Part shown: in pieces, positions 1 through 11,900 of the stretch
Layout: each line of letters starts with the position of its first letter
How positions within the stretch are numbered: the first letter of the stretch is position 1
Source of the DNA: Gimesia chilikensis
GTDB lineage: Bacteria; Planctomycetota; Planctomycetia; Planctomycetales; Planctomycetaceae
Length of the DNA stretch: 64,000 bases
NCBI RefSeq assembly: GCF_007744075.1
Contig: NZ_CP036266.1
Coordinates: forward strand, 5,193,748-5,257,747
Direction: 5' to 3'
Translations under genes and position numbers: made by a program
The notes under the pieces: generated by a model
Databases searched by the model: none
Told to the model about the DNA's origin: nothing
What the model saw: the letters and a program-made list of their open reading frames with translations, nothing else

Positions 1-1840
1 TCCGCTCTCCTGCGGCCATATCCTTTCGGATCTGCAGCAAGCGTTTGATTTTCTTGTGCGGCGTAAAACCATCGGGCAGTTCGGTCTGCTTCAACAGCAA
101 ATTAGAGAGACTCTCCTCGGGAACTCCGGTATCGATCTGATCCGCGGGCAGTTCTTTTCCGCCCCGATAACCGGTCCAGATCCCGCCGGGCAGTTCGACC
201 TTATGAGGATAATTCTCGACCCGGGCTGCCGCCAGTTCGGCTTCCAGATGGGAAACACTTTCTTCCTGTAACCGGTCGGCATCTTCCTCGGTGACCGACT
301 TTCGTTCCAGCATCCGCTGCAGGAAGCTGTCGCGGACAGACGGCCGCTTGTCGATCACATCATACATCAGAGGCTGAGTGAATGAAGGCTCATCCCCTTC
401 GTTATGCCCACGACGACGATAGCAGTACATGTCGATGACCACATCCCGATGGAATTCTTTGCGGAAGTCCATCGCCAGACGGACAACCTGGGCGACTGCT
501 TCCGGATCTTCACCGTTGACGTGGAAGATTGGAATCTGCAGCATCTTGGCCACATCGGTCGCGTAGGTCGAAGAGCGGCTCTGAGCGGGGTCGGTGGTGA
601 AACCGATCTGGTTATTCACGACAACGTGAATCGTTCCCCCCGTGCGGTAACCCCGCAGTTCGCTCAGGTTCAGGCTTTCCTGCACCACGCCTTCGCCGGC
701 AAACGCGGCGTCACCGTGAATCAGCAGCACCATCCCCTTGGTCCGGTCAATGTTGTGCCAGCGATCCTGTTTGGCCCGCATACGTCCCATGGCAACCGGG
801 TTCACGAATTCCAGGTGGCTCGGGTTGAAACAGAGCGTCAGGTGGACGTTGTGTCCGGATTCGGTCATCCAGTCCGAGCTGTAACCCAGGTGGTATTTCA
901 CGTCGCCGCGTCCCACGCTCATTTCTGGAACCGAATCTTCGTATTCGCGGAAAATCTCACGAGGCTTTTTGCCCATGATATTGGTCAGCACGTTCAAACG
1001 ACCGCGGTGGGCCATACCGAATACGATTTCATCGACCCCCTGCTCACCTGCTTTTTCAATCGCCAGGTCGAGCAGTGGAATCAGACTTTCTGCCCCTTCC
1101 AGCGAGAAGCTCTTCAGGCCGACATACTTTTTCTGAATGAATTCTTCAAAGCCGACGGCGTCGGTCAGTCGACGCAGAATCCGCAGCGCTTCGGGACGCT
1201 CGAACTTGAGGAAGTTCGCTGTACTTTCCATTCGGGTCTGCAACCACTCACGAACCCGCAGACTGTCGATGTGCATGAACTGCGCACCGATCGACCGGCA
1301 GTAGGTGTTTTTCAGCCACTGAATCATTTCCCGCAGCGTTCGCTGTTTCGGACCACCAAAAGTGGAGGTCGAAAAGACCCGGTCGTAATCCCGCTCGGAG
1401 AAATCGTAAAACTCGGGCATCAGTTCAGCCGGTGTTGCCCGCTTTTTCCCCAACGGATCGAGCGACGCCAGAATGTGTCCCCGCACGCGATAGTTACGGA
1501 TCAACTGGTCCAGACGTTCCTGCCGGTCGGCGATCTTCATTGTCTGGCGATCGACGGCCTCATTCCGGACGGGTGACGGCGGATTGAACATCGAATGACG
1601 TTTGAATGTGGGACCGAAACCCGGCTTGCGTTTACGGGCTGACTTCTGGGGGAACCTGGCAAAATAATTTCGCCATTCCTCGCTCACCGAACTGGGTGAC
1701 TCCAGATAGCTCGTGTAGAGGTCTTCTACGAAGGTTAACGATTCCGAGCTTAATTCGTTAATTAAATCGTCGGGCAGCGAAACGTCGCTCTGCCCGTTGC
1801 CGTCATGGTAAGACGAAGCGGGATCTGGTTTATCTAACAT
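1..1840 (-). CDS. sucA: 2-oxoglutarate dehydrogenase E1 component (partial, C-terminus outside window)
   Basis: This is the thiamine-diphosphate-dependent E1 subunit of the 2-oxoglutarate dehydrogenase complex, which decarboxylates 2-oxoglutarate to succinyl-CoA in the TCA cycle in the cytoplasm. The reverse-strand frame is open from an ATG at 1838-1840 to the window edge, giving about 613 residues of a protein usually near 930. The N-terminus has the E1o-type segment (LYTSYLESP, then EEWRNYF). Further on are the conserved blocks [10 protein letters not shown] from about residue 275 and [11 protein letters not shown] from about residue 376, which belong to the ThDP-binding core. A GGAGAGGG ribosome-binding site lies about 6 bases before the ATG and fixes the start. 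The gene is cut by the left edge, so the E2 partner and operon context cannot be seen. Family identity is very secure. Confidence 0.96.
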   Translation of the reverse strand, partial: MLDKPDPASSYHDGNGQSDVSLPDDLINELSSESLTFVEDLYTSYLESPSSVSEEWRNYFARFPQKSARKRKPGFGPTFKRHSMFNPPSPVRNEAVDRQTMKIADRQERLDQLIRNYRVRGHILASLDPLGKKRATPAELMPEFYDFSERDYDRVFSTSTFGGPKQRTLREMIQWLKNTYCRSIGAQFMHIDSLRVREWLQTRMESTANFLKFERPEALRILRRLTDAVGFEEFIQKKYVGLKSFSLEGAESLIPLLDLAIEKAGEQGVDEIVFGMAHRGRLNVLTNIMGKKPREIFREYEDSVPEMSVGRGDVKYHLGYSSDWMTESGHNVHLTLCFNPSHLEFVNPVAMGRMRAKQDRWHNIDRTKGMVLLIHGDAAFAGEGVVQESLNLSELRGYRTGGTIHVVVNNQIGFTTDPAQSRSSTYATDVAKMLQIPIFHVNGEDPEAVAQVVRLAMDFRKEFHRDVVIDMYCYRRRGHNEGDEPSFTQPLMYDVIDKRPSVRDSFLQRMLERKSVTEEDADRLQEESVSHLEAELAAARVENYPHKVELPGGIWTGYRGGKELPADQIDTGVPEESLSNLLLKQTELPDGFTPHKKIKRLLQIRKDMAAGER

Positions 1841-2232
1841 TCTGCCCTCTCCGGGCTGTAATTAAGAACAACCGACATACGCCTCCTGCATCTCAGGAAA
1901 CCTGAAAGAGCAGGAGTTCTGTCGCAGTTACGGTTTCGAAAAGATACTACTTCTACGATATCCTATAAGATCTGAGATTGAAAGCGCCTCACTCCAGACC
2001 TCTTGCAGTATCATAAATAAAGTTAGCAAACTGCCATACGCTTTCCTACTCAACCGCTGCCAGTCTTTTATTCAATTTTTCAGGAAAAACCAGAATATCA
2101 GTCACCTGACGAATGGATGCAAAGCCCCGCCCCTGCGGCCCGACATTGCAGTAAAAAACCGGCTCCGTTACACCAGGTAACGGGCCGGTTCAGAAGATCG
2201 CGGCCTGAGAAACTCAGGCTGTCATCAAGAGA
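1841..2232. other. Spacer upstream of sucA
   Basis: This non-coding stretch holds the sucA leader and promoter region on the reverse strand and the terminator of the next gene at 2153-2190. I found no convincing -35/-10 pair and no supportable ORF. Confidence 0.5.
2153..2190 (-). terminator. Intrinsic terminator of the DUF3467 gene
   Basis: Read on the reverse strand there is a stem of about 14 bp with a single bulge (AACCGGC at one end, CGTTAC/GTAACG inside, 5-base loop) followed directly by six Ts. It lies about 40 bases past the stop codon at 2233. Confidence 0.85.
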
Positions 2233-2598
2233 CTAGGTCTGCTGCTGACGCACGACGCGTTTCCGGATGTCTGTTTCCAGAACACCGAAGGCCTGCTCAT
2301 GCCGCTGCAGAGCCATTGAGAGAGCACTCAACAGACGCTTGGCTGTGTAGTGATTCAGAATGATCCGCTGTCCCACGGTGATTTCAGTGTTGGCGGGATC
2401 CAGTGGCTGCGGGTTCAGTCCCAGGTCCAGAATCAACTCTTCTGGAGTACTGGAAACGCGACAGAAATTGGCATAGCTGGCAATGACATTTGCATCATTA
2501 ACCTTGACCTGCTGCTGCTGCTGAGCCGGGGCCTGAGCCTGTTCTGCAGCTGGTTCTGGTGTTGCTTCAGCTGGTTTGTCATCTTTCTTAGCACTCAC
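2233..2598 (-). CDS. DUF3467 family protein
   Basis: This is a small 121-residue cytoplasmic protein. The first 30 residues are low-complexity (Lys/Ala/Pro, then a Gln run) and look disordered. The folded part from about residue 35 matches what I know of DUF3467: [17 protein letters not shown], a central [14 protein letters not shown], and a final helix ending near FGVLE. No biochemical role is established for the family as far as I know. The start is GTG (2596-2598), supported by a GAGGAG ribosome-binding site about 8 bases upstream; no nearby ATG fits as well. It has its own terminator downstream and a 392-bp gap to sucA, so it is probably monocistronic. Confidence 0.85.
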   Translation of the reverse strand: MSAKKDDKPAEATPEPAAEQAQAPAQQQQQVKVNDANVIASYANFCRVSSTPEELILDLGLNPQPLDPANTEITVGQRIILNHYTAKRLLSALSMALQRHEQAFGVLETDIRKRVVRQQQT

Positions 2599-2911
2599 GC
2601 TTGATTTCTCCTCAATGTTACAAAATCTGAAGAAGTTATTGGTTCCGGATATGGGACCTGTACGGACCGGAGACGAAGAGCGCCTGCGGTAACAGGCAGT
2701 TCATCCCGGTAAAAAAAGATCAGTTCGTCCCGAGTTCCCTCAAGACACCTGAAACATAACATCGGCCTGTTCACTATTCAAGAACAGAAACCTAAGTCTT
2801 TCAAACTCTTACGAGACAGGGCATCGACCCTGACGAAAATTACTGTATGTTGTCAAAAAGCAACTCAATCACCTATCTTCCCTACAACAGCCAGTTGTCG
2901 TTGCACTTAAG
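2599..2911. other. Spacer between the DUF3467 gene and the giant-gene terminator
   Basis: This holds the leader of the DUF3467 gene. I see no ORF worth calling and no clear promoter pair. Confidence 0.4.
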
Positions 2912-2954
2912 AAAAAAGGCCCTGATATGTCATCATACGTCACATATCAGAGCC
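2912..2954 (-). terminator. Intrinsic terminator of the giant gene
   Basis: On the reverse strand GGC and CTGATATGT pair with ACATATCAG and GCC across an 11-base loop, followed by six Ts. It sits about 30 bases past the stop codon of the 13-kb gene. Between stop and terminator is a perfect 16-bp palindrome (CTGAATTTAAATTCAG, 2957-2972). Confidence 0.88.
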
Positions 2955-2984
2955 TGCTGAATTTAAATTCAGTGAATTAGCGAT

Positions 2985-5900
2985 TTAAAGTATGGGACCT
3001 GCCCAGTTTGAGAAGACTGCATCAAAGTCGCCATCTCCATTCTGGTCCAGTCCTGTCAGCTGCCAGTCGGCAGGATCCAGCTCACTCAATTCGTGACCCA
3101 GAATCTCGCCGGACTCGATAATCGACAGGCCGTGTTCCCGCAGCGACTGAACGAATTCTTCATTCAGACCTTCCAGCAGTGTCAGATCCAGTTCAGCTGG
3201 ATCTGCTCCCTGGGAGAGCTGATTCAGAGTGTTCCAGACCTGATTCCAGATCACAGGCAGATTCGAGCCTGCAGGGTCACTCTGGCTTCCAGTGGCGTCG
3301 AAGCTGACCTGAGCCAGTTCTACCAGGGGAGCCAGCGGCTGGATTGCTTCAGGCAGAACAGTTTCATCGCTGCCTGTCAGAGGCAGATTTGCCATCAGCG
3401 GAGCGTTGACGCCCACCAGAATCTCGAAGTCGCCAGACGCAGCCGTCTCATGAGCGGTCTGCAGAATCAATGCATCCAGAATCGAAGGCAGTTTCCGCAC
3501 ACCCGGATCCAGTGTCGCGTTCATGACGTCGCCGTCATGTACCGAATCATCCAGGTGCAGGCCATCGTCTGTCAGCGTTGCTTCAAATCCGTTGCCGACG
3601 AAGCTCAGCGTACCACCTACGCCCACCTGAATGTGGCTTTCGAATGGTGCATAAGTATCTGTGAAGCCGGCAACGTGACCGATTTCATGCAACAGCACGG
3701 TTAACAGGTCGTAATGACCCGCCGCATCGGAATTGATGTCAGCCGTGTAAGACACGCCCCCTTCCAGCTCGCCACCACCAAAGGCAGTTGTCGAGATGTC
3801 AGAGTACCAGCCCAGGCCGGCGGCATCGTCGTCCAGTGTCACAATCCCCGCGACAGGTCGGCCCTGCTCGTCGACAGCGGTGATCTGGCCTTCACCCAGT
3901 TGAGTGCCGCCCAGGTCGGTGATCACCAGCTGGATATCCAGAGGCTCATCCATTCCCAAAGCGTCCTGCCAGATGCTCAGTGCCGTATCCATTACCTGAT
4001 CGATCGAAGAGTCACCACTGATGTTGGTGGTCTTACCATACCAGCGTTGCAGGAAGTTCGACGGGTAGATCACATCGCGATTTCCCCCCTTCGAGACACC
4101 GTAGTTAGTGGCAAAGAACGTGAGGTCTTTGTAGTTAACGGTACCACTCTTGTCGGCATCGAGAGCCCAGACATAAGGTGAATTCGTATCCAGAACGTTG
4201 TCACCGTAGACGGAGGCCAGAATCATCAGGTCACGGAAATTGATGATGTCATCGTCGTTGACATCGTAGGCGATCGCCCACAGATCCGTTTCCGGTGCAT
4301 CTCCGATAACCACATTGGTTTCAGCACCCTCTGACAATCCGACGCCAACATTGGTTAACGAAAGTCCCAGTGCATGCGGGCCGATGAATTTATCTTCGAA
4401 GTCGATCGAGACATCATCCTGTTCGAGCGATTCAAATTTAACCCGGGCCAGCAGAGCTTTCTTCATGCTCCCTACACGTTCCTGAGTGGAGGTCCCGTTG
4501 ATGCCGGTTACGACACCGTTGGCATCGTCGATGATCGCTCCACCGTCGCCTGCGAAGGCACTACCAAATTCAATTTCGGTTGCCGTAAAGAAGTTGGTGT
4601 TGTAATTCAGATCCGCAACCGCGTTCAGAATTGCATCCGCATCGGCTGTTTCCACATAGATTTCAACCCAGAAAGAGCTCCACTCGTCGATCCAGGTATC
4701 GCTGGCGGGCAACGAACTGACATGGCCGGTGGAATCGATGTCTGTCTGATTCCGCACGACGACCATATCAACCGTGGATCCTTCCGTCAGAGTCTGATCG
4801 GTCGAGATCGATTGAGTCCCGTGTAACGGAGGTGCTCCCGCACTGACGGTAATCGTCAGGTCGTAGCTCCCGCCATCGAAGACATCAATGTCGACACTCG
4901 AATTGCTGGCCGAATCCCGACCGGCCGTGGTGGTCGGATCGTAGGATGTCACGGCATTATAGGCGGCGTTGAAAGCACTGACGCCGATATAGAATTCGCC
5001 CGCACTACCGGTATTGTTGGTGAAGGTCACATAGGAGTCTTTCTCCCCATATTTGACCAGGAACTCATCCGGAGCGAGATCGTTGTCCGAGAAAGCCACC
5101 TGTGTACCTGTTGCATCAAAGATGCGGATCACGCTGTCCAGCCCGGTGAAGAACATGCCGCCGTCGATATCAACGGTTACCGTGTCACCTGCATTCAACT
5201 GCACATGGAACATATCCACGTCGGCAAACAGGTCCTTATCGACATTGGGTCCATCCGGATCAGCCAGCGGATTATCCAGGTTGGCAGCGACTTCGTTAAT
5301 TGCTCCCTGGTAAACCACAGTTCCCTGGCTGGCAGATGACAGACCTGTTTCTTCCGCGGTTCCGATCGTATCACCGAACTTGTCGGATTGATCTTTCTCG
5401 AATGTGGAGGTGATCGAACCAGTGAAGTTCAGCGTAATCTCTGCCCCCGTCGAATCAACAAATGTCATCGTCCGGCTGATAGGTACGACCAGCGTGTAAA
5501 CGCCACCGCTTTCAGTCAGTTCGGCATTGGTCCAGGAACTCAAGCCTGCGGGAGGCGTTCCCCCTGGATTAAAGAAGACCATATCCAGACCAGTTGTCGA
5601 TTCCGAATTACGCCCGGTGATGAAGGCCCCACCAGCAAAAGCAATGTAGGAATCAATCTGGCCGTAATCCAGGGTCCATGTATCGGTGATGTTGAATAAT
5701 CCACCTGACAGAGCCTGCTGGCTGGAGAACATCGATGCGATGGCATCCCGGATAGCCAGATTCAGTTCACCACCAAACAGGCTGCCTTGCAGACCAAAGT
5801 CCGCCAGATCGAAATTCGTCAGATCGCCAGTCGCTCCCCGTGCTGGATTTGCCAGTCCCGACGGATTGACTTCAGCATAGGAATCCACGATCTGAACGTT

Positions 5901-8900
5901 GGTCGGATTATCGAGGTCATCCAGCACAACATTGACTCGACCGCTCAGACTGGTGCCATCCAGCCCCACATTCTGCGGGGTCAGGTTGGTTGTTTCACCA
6001 CCACTGGTAACAGATCCGGAAATGGAAATGTTACTCTGGTCAGTCTGCACATTGAACTGATACGACTGATCCTGAGTCACATTCGTTTCTACAACAGAAA
6101 TCTGACTCGGATGGATGATACCGCCGCTGCTGGACAGCGAGTTCTCAGACAGCGTGATCGAATAGTTGATCGGGGTTCCATCGGTCACATCAAAGGCCTT
6201 GAATTCCCCGTAACCGACACGTGAGTAGCTGCCTTCGGCACCAACCCCCAGTGTGAAACCGATACCATTGAAATCCAGAATCACATTGTTTTCGTTATCG
6301 GTCAGACCGACACCTGGCACGAAGGTGAAAGCACTGGCACCATCGGTAGCGACGCCGCGTAAACCTTCAGGAATATTGCCGGCACCTTCCCAGTTCAGGG
6401 TCACATCGACCCCCAGGAAGCCGGGAGCGTCCGCACCTGACAGCAGCTGGCTCAACTGGTCGCTGACCCAGATTTCCACAACGTAATCCTGTCCGGTGTA
6501 GTAGCTCGTCTGCTCGGACGGTAAGGCTCCTACATTGTCGACCTCAGGTGAGACCTGAATATTGTTGCCGGAGAGTTTGCTTTTCACTCCGCCAGTCAGC
6601 TCTACCTGAATCGCCAAATCACCATTGTACAACTTATCGATGATAGCACTGGTCAACCCAATTGGATCACTGGCAGCCCAGGTCCCCGTCAGAATGTCTT
6701 CTGTCAGGTCGAAATCAGGATTATCATCCGCTAAAGTTGCATGATAAATCGTAAACAGAACCGCATCCGAATTCGACGTATCAATAACTCGTACGGCAGT
6801 CAGATCGGTGTCCACGTTGACGATCGGATCAGGACCAACGGCATTGTTATAGTCGCTTAGCGAAATGGTATAGTTCAGATCCTGCAAACCATTGGTCAGG
6901 TTAAAGACACCAGCCCCTTTACCTGAGTCCAATGTCTCTAATGTCTGAGACGCACGGAAGTAGGTAAAGTCACGTCCTTCAGAAGCCGTCGGACGGGCGA
7001 TCAGACGGATCTCAGCCGTTCCGGCAGGATCAGGTGTGACGAGGAAGTCGTCTACAACCTGAGCTGAAACGCCATCGCTGGAAGTCGCTGTCACAGTAAT
7101 CTTCACGGGCTGACGCACCTGAGAGACACTGTAGGTCGTGTATTGGATGTGCAGCTCATTTCCAGAGATAAAGATGAGACCGTTGTTAGTCCAGAAACCA
7201 CTGGGCAACGGATCATCGTTTTCGAGTGATGCGCTGACACTGTAGCTGATCGTGTCACCGGCGTCTCCATCACTGAAGAAATTATCCAGGTTGATAATTT
7301 CTTCGGTCAAACCATCGCGAATCAGGTCTGGAAGAGGCGTTGACAGAACCAATGGTTCATTCGAACCGGTCACGGTTACGGTCACCGTGGCGGTATCTGT
7401 CGAACCGTTTCCATCGTCGATGGTATAAGAGAACGTATCCGTTTCACTCATCTGAGGTGTCGTCAGGTGATTAAAGGCATTGTTCGGATCATAAGTAATC
7501 GTTCCATTGGCTTCGATGGTGACGATCGCCCCTTTGGTGGTCGTGATCGTAGTTGCCTGGGTTCCATCCAGGTTATCCAGTTCTGTTACGGTCAGGATAT
7601 CGCTGGTATCGGGATCAGAATCGGCTCCCGATCCGTTATCAACACGCACATCAAAGTTCAATGAATTATTTTTGGTGGTCGAAACCGCGTCGTCTTCTGC
7701 AACGACCGGGTCATTCACACCAGTAATGGTCACCGTAACCGTTGCCGTGCTGGTACCACCTTCTTCATCAGTGATGGTATAAGTGAATGTTTCAGTGGCT
7801 GACTCACCGTCCGCGAGATAATTGAACGCACCATTCGGATCGTACTCTAAGGCACCGGTCGATTGAATCGTAACAGCCGCACCTGAAGAGAGCATGAAGG
7901 CACCGCCGACGCTTCCGACACTGCCTCCCTGATTGACGCCGGTCACGGTGAACGAGTCACTAGCATCGCCATCGGCATCGACACCACTACCATTATCAGA
8001 GAAGACGTTCACGCCAGTCAGGGTCGTTTCCTCATCTGTCTGGAACGCATCATTCTGGGCAACGGGATCATCATTGACACCATTGATGGTGATGGTCAGC
8101 GTCTGGGAAACCGTTTCCCCGTTGTTGTCGGTGATATCGTAGCTGTAGGTAATCACTTCAGATTCCCCGGCAGCCAGATAGCCGTAGAAGCTTGTATCAA
8201 TGTCCCAGCTCGAAGCCGTGGTCATTGTAATGCCGCCATCGTTTCCGGCGTTGGTTTTCAACAGGTTGATCACAGAGAGCGTATCGCTTGTATCCACATC
8301 GGTGGTATTGGTCAGCAGATCCACGTTCACGCTGCCATCATCTTCCGTGCTGGTAGAAGTTACCGCTGCACTGATAACGGGAGCATCATTCACGCCATCG
8401 ATCTGAATATCGACCGAGGCGGAATCGGTCCCGCCATTGCCGTCACTGATCGTGTAGGTAAAGGAATCGGTTGCTGTTTCACCGACCGCCAGGGACTCAA
8501 ATGCCCCATTCGGATTGTAAGTAAACGTACCATTCGACTGCATGGTCACGATGGCTCCGGAAGCAAGCGTAAATCCGCTGCCAATGCTGCCGGTTGTCAT
8601 CCCCTGGCTGACGCCAATTACAGTCAGGATATCACTTCCATCAACGTCACTGTCCACACCGAAGTTATTATCGACAAAGACATCGGCTCCGACGAGAGTT
8701 GTATCTTCATCGGTGGTCACTCTGTCGTGAACGGCAACAGGATCATCATTAACACCATCGATGGTAATGGTGACCGTAGCGGTATCGGTTACAGTCCCAT
8801 CGCTGATGGTGTAGGTGAAGGAATCGGTTGTCGATTCGCCATCAGCCAGATATTCGAATGAATTATTGGGATTGTAACTGAACTTCCCATCTGCCTGCAT

Positions 8901-11900
8901 CGTGACGATGGCTCCGGAAGCAAGCGTAAATCCGCTGCCGATGCTGCCGGTATTACCGCCTTCACTGACACCGACAACAGTCAGTGTGTCGTTTGTATCT
9001 ACATCGCTGTCTACGCCACTACCATTGTCGATGAAAACATCGCCATCCGGCAGAGTTGTATCTTCGTTGGTAGTCACAGCATCAGCGACCGCTTCCGGTG
9101 GATCATTCAGACCATAGATGAATACCGTTACGGTCGCGGAATCGGTCCCGCCGTTACCGTCGCTGATGATATAAGTGAATGTATCGCTGGCAGACTCGGT
9201 GGCCCCCAGGTAATCGAAGGCTCCATTCGGATCGTAGTCGAAAGTACCGTCAGCCAGCACTGTCACAACCGCACCTGAGGCAAGCGTGAACCCGCTGCCC
9301 ACAGTCCCCGTATTCACACCCTGGCCGATGCCAATTACGGTCAATACATCGCTGAAATCGATATCAGTATCTTCACCGTTTGAGTTGTCATCGAAGAGAT
9401 TTTCGCCAGTGAGAGCGAAATCCTGAGTTGTGGAAAATTCGTCAGCAGCAGCCACTGGAGGATCATTCACACCTGTAATAGTGATTGTCACAGTTGCCGT
9501 ATCAGTTGCCGTTCCATCGCTGAGGGTGTAGGTGAATGAATCCGTAACGGTTTCATCTACTGCCAGATCTTCAAAGGAATTATTGGGATCATAGCTAAAG
9601 GTTCCGTCTGACTGCAGTGTGACCACGGCACCAGAGACGAGCGTAAACGCACTGCCCACAGAACCGGTTCCACCACCATCACTGATCCCCGTTACGGAGA
9701 TTGTGTTGCTTGCATCGATGTCACTGTCGGCTCCACTGCCGTTATCATCCAGGACATTTCCCCCATTGAGGACAGTATCCTCATTTGTGCCAAAGGCATC
9801 AGGAGCGGCTACCGGAGCATCGTTCGCACCAGAGATGGTAATAGAGGCAATCAGTTGAACCGTGCCGCCATTACTATCTGTCACATCGTAATGGTACACA
9901 ATGACGGCATCTTCACCAGCAGCCAGATAGCCGTAAGCACTCGGATCGATGTCGAGCGAGTTACCGTTCACGGTGATACCAACATTGTTACCGCTGAACT
10001 TGACTATGTTAGTAGCCGACAGGACGTCTGTAGTATCGTCATCGCTGACATTCTGCAGCAGATCAATGCTGTAGCTACCGTCATCTTCAGTCACCGCTGA
10101 GGTGATGGTCAGAATCGTTGCAGTCGGATCATCATTCACACCCAGGACGGTGATGGTAGCAGTCTGAGCGACTGAACCACCGTTGCCGTCGATCACATTA
10201 TAAGAGTACTCGATGACGGCGGTTTCCCCGGCTGCCAGGCTGTTGTAGGCATTGGGGGTAATCTGGAGCAGGTTTCCGTTGACAACAATTCCGCTGTCAT
10301 CACCGCTGGTCTTAGTCAGATTAGCGACCACCAGCGTATCGCTCTGATCGATATCACTCGCATGCGACAGCAGGTTGAGTGCATAGACACCATCATCTTC
10401 TGTCGGAATAGACTCAACTCCCATCGAAACGATCGGAGCATCATTCCTTCCGTCAATGGTTATCGAGACGGTCTGTGATACTATACCGCCGTTGCCATCG
10501 ATCACCTCATAACTATAAGTAATTACTTCGGATTCACCGACAGACAGGTAGCTGTAGAAGCTCGGGTCAACACTCAGCGATGTACCGCTGGGGGTAATCC
10601 CGCCGACATTGCCTGCATTGGTCTGTACCAGATTCTGGATCGCCAGCGTATCGTTCGTATCGACATCATTGGCATTGTCCAGCAGGTTAACACTGAAACC
10701 GCCAGCATCTTCGTTACTGGTCGAGACGACAGGAGCACTCACTGTAGGAGCATCGTTCACACCGGTCACGGTTACCTGTACGGTTCCGGTAGCGAAGCCG
10801 CCACGTTCATCCTCTACAGTGTAGGTGAAAGTATCAACGGCTAGCTGCCCCACGGACAGATAATTGTAGGCGACCGAAGGATCGTAGTTGATGGTACCAT
10901 CGAGGTTCAGAGTCAGTGCCGCACCACCATTGGAGGTCATGCTGGGCAGACCGAAAACAGTCAGGTTACTGTCGTCACCATCCGGGTCTGTGTCGTTAGC
11001 CAGAACGTCGATGTTCAGGAGTTCGGTATCTTCGTTGGTTGCCACGAGATCAATATTGGCGATTGGGGCCTGGTTGGCTGAAATGGTCAGTGTCACCGTA
11101 GCGACATCGACACCGCCGTTACCGTCGTCAATTTTGTAATCGAAAGAATCGGTCGCGGTGGCCAAGCCAGTCAGATAATCGAACTGACCGTTCGGATCAT
11201 AGGTAAAGGTACCATCAGCATTCAAAGTCAACAGAGCACCAGATCCCAGCGTCACTTCCGTACCAACATCCGTTGACTCGCCATTGACCTCACTGACATC
11301 AAAGGTGTCACTGGTATCAGGATCGCTATCGACGCCACTGCCGTTGTTCGCGAAGACATTACCACTAAAGACCTGCTCTTTGTTGACATCCACAGCGTCA
11401 TCTTGAGCAACAGGAGCGTCGTTCACACCGGTAATTGTCACTGTAGCGGTCTGAGCTACTGAGCCCCCTTCGCCATCGATTACGTTGTAGCTGTAAGTAA
11501 TCACGGCAGATTCACCAACGGCCAGATAGTTGTAGGCACTCGGATCAATGTCCAGAGAGTTACCGTTAACCGTGATGCCGCTGGCATCGCCACTGTCCAG
11601 AGTAAGACCACTGACGTTCAACACATCGGTCGTATCCGGATCGCTGGCATTCGTCAGTAGATCCAGGCTGGAGGTACCGTCGTCTTCCGTCGCAGTTGTC
11701 GTGACGGCGGCACTCACGGCAGGAGCGTCGTTCACACCGGTAATTGTAATCGTGGCAGTCTGGGCAACGGAGCCCCCTTCACCATCAATGACGTTGTAGC
11801 TGTAAGTAATCACGGCAGATTCACCGACGGCCAGGTAGTTGTAGGCACTCGGATCAATGTCCAGTGAATTCCCGTTGATCGTAATGCCACTATCGTCGCC

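Noticed and set aside
404-1576. Long forward-strand frame (390 aa) opposite sucA
   Set aside because: The opposite strand encodes clear 2-oxoglutarate dehydrogenase motifs; this frame is its antisense shadow with no recognisable domains.
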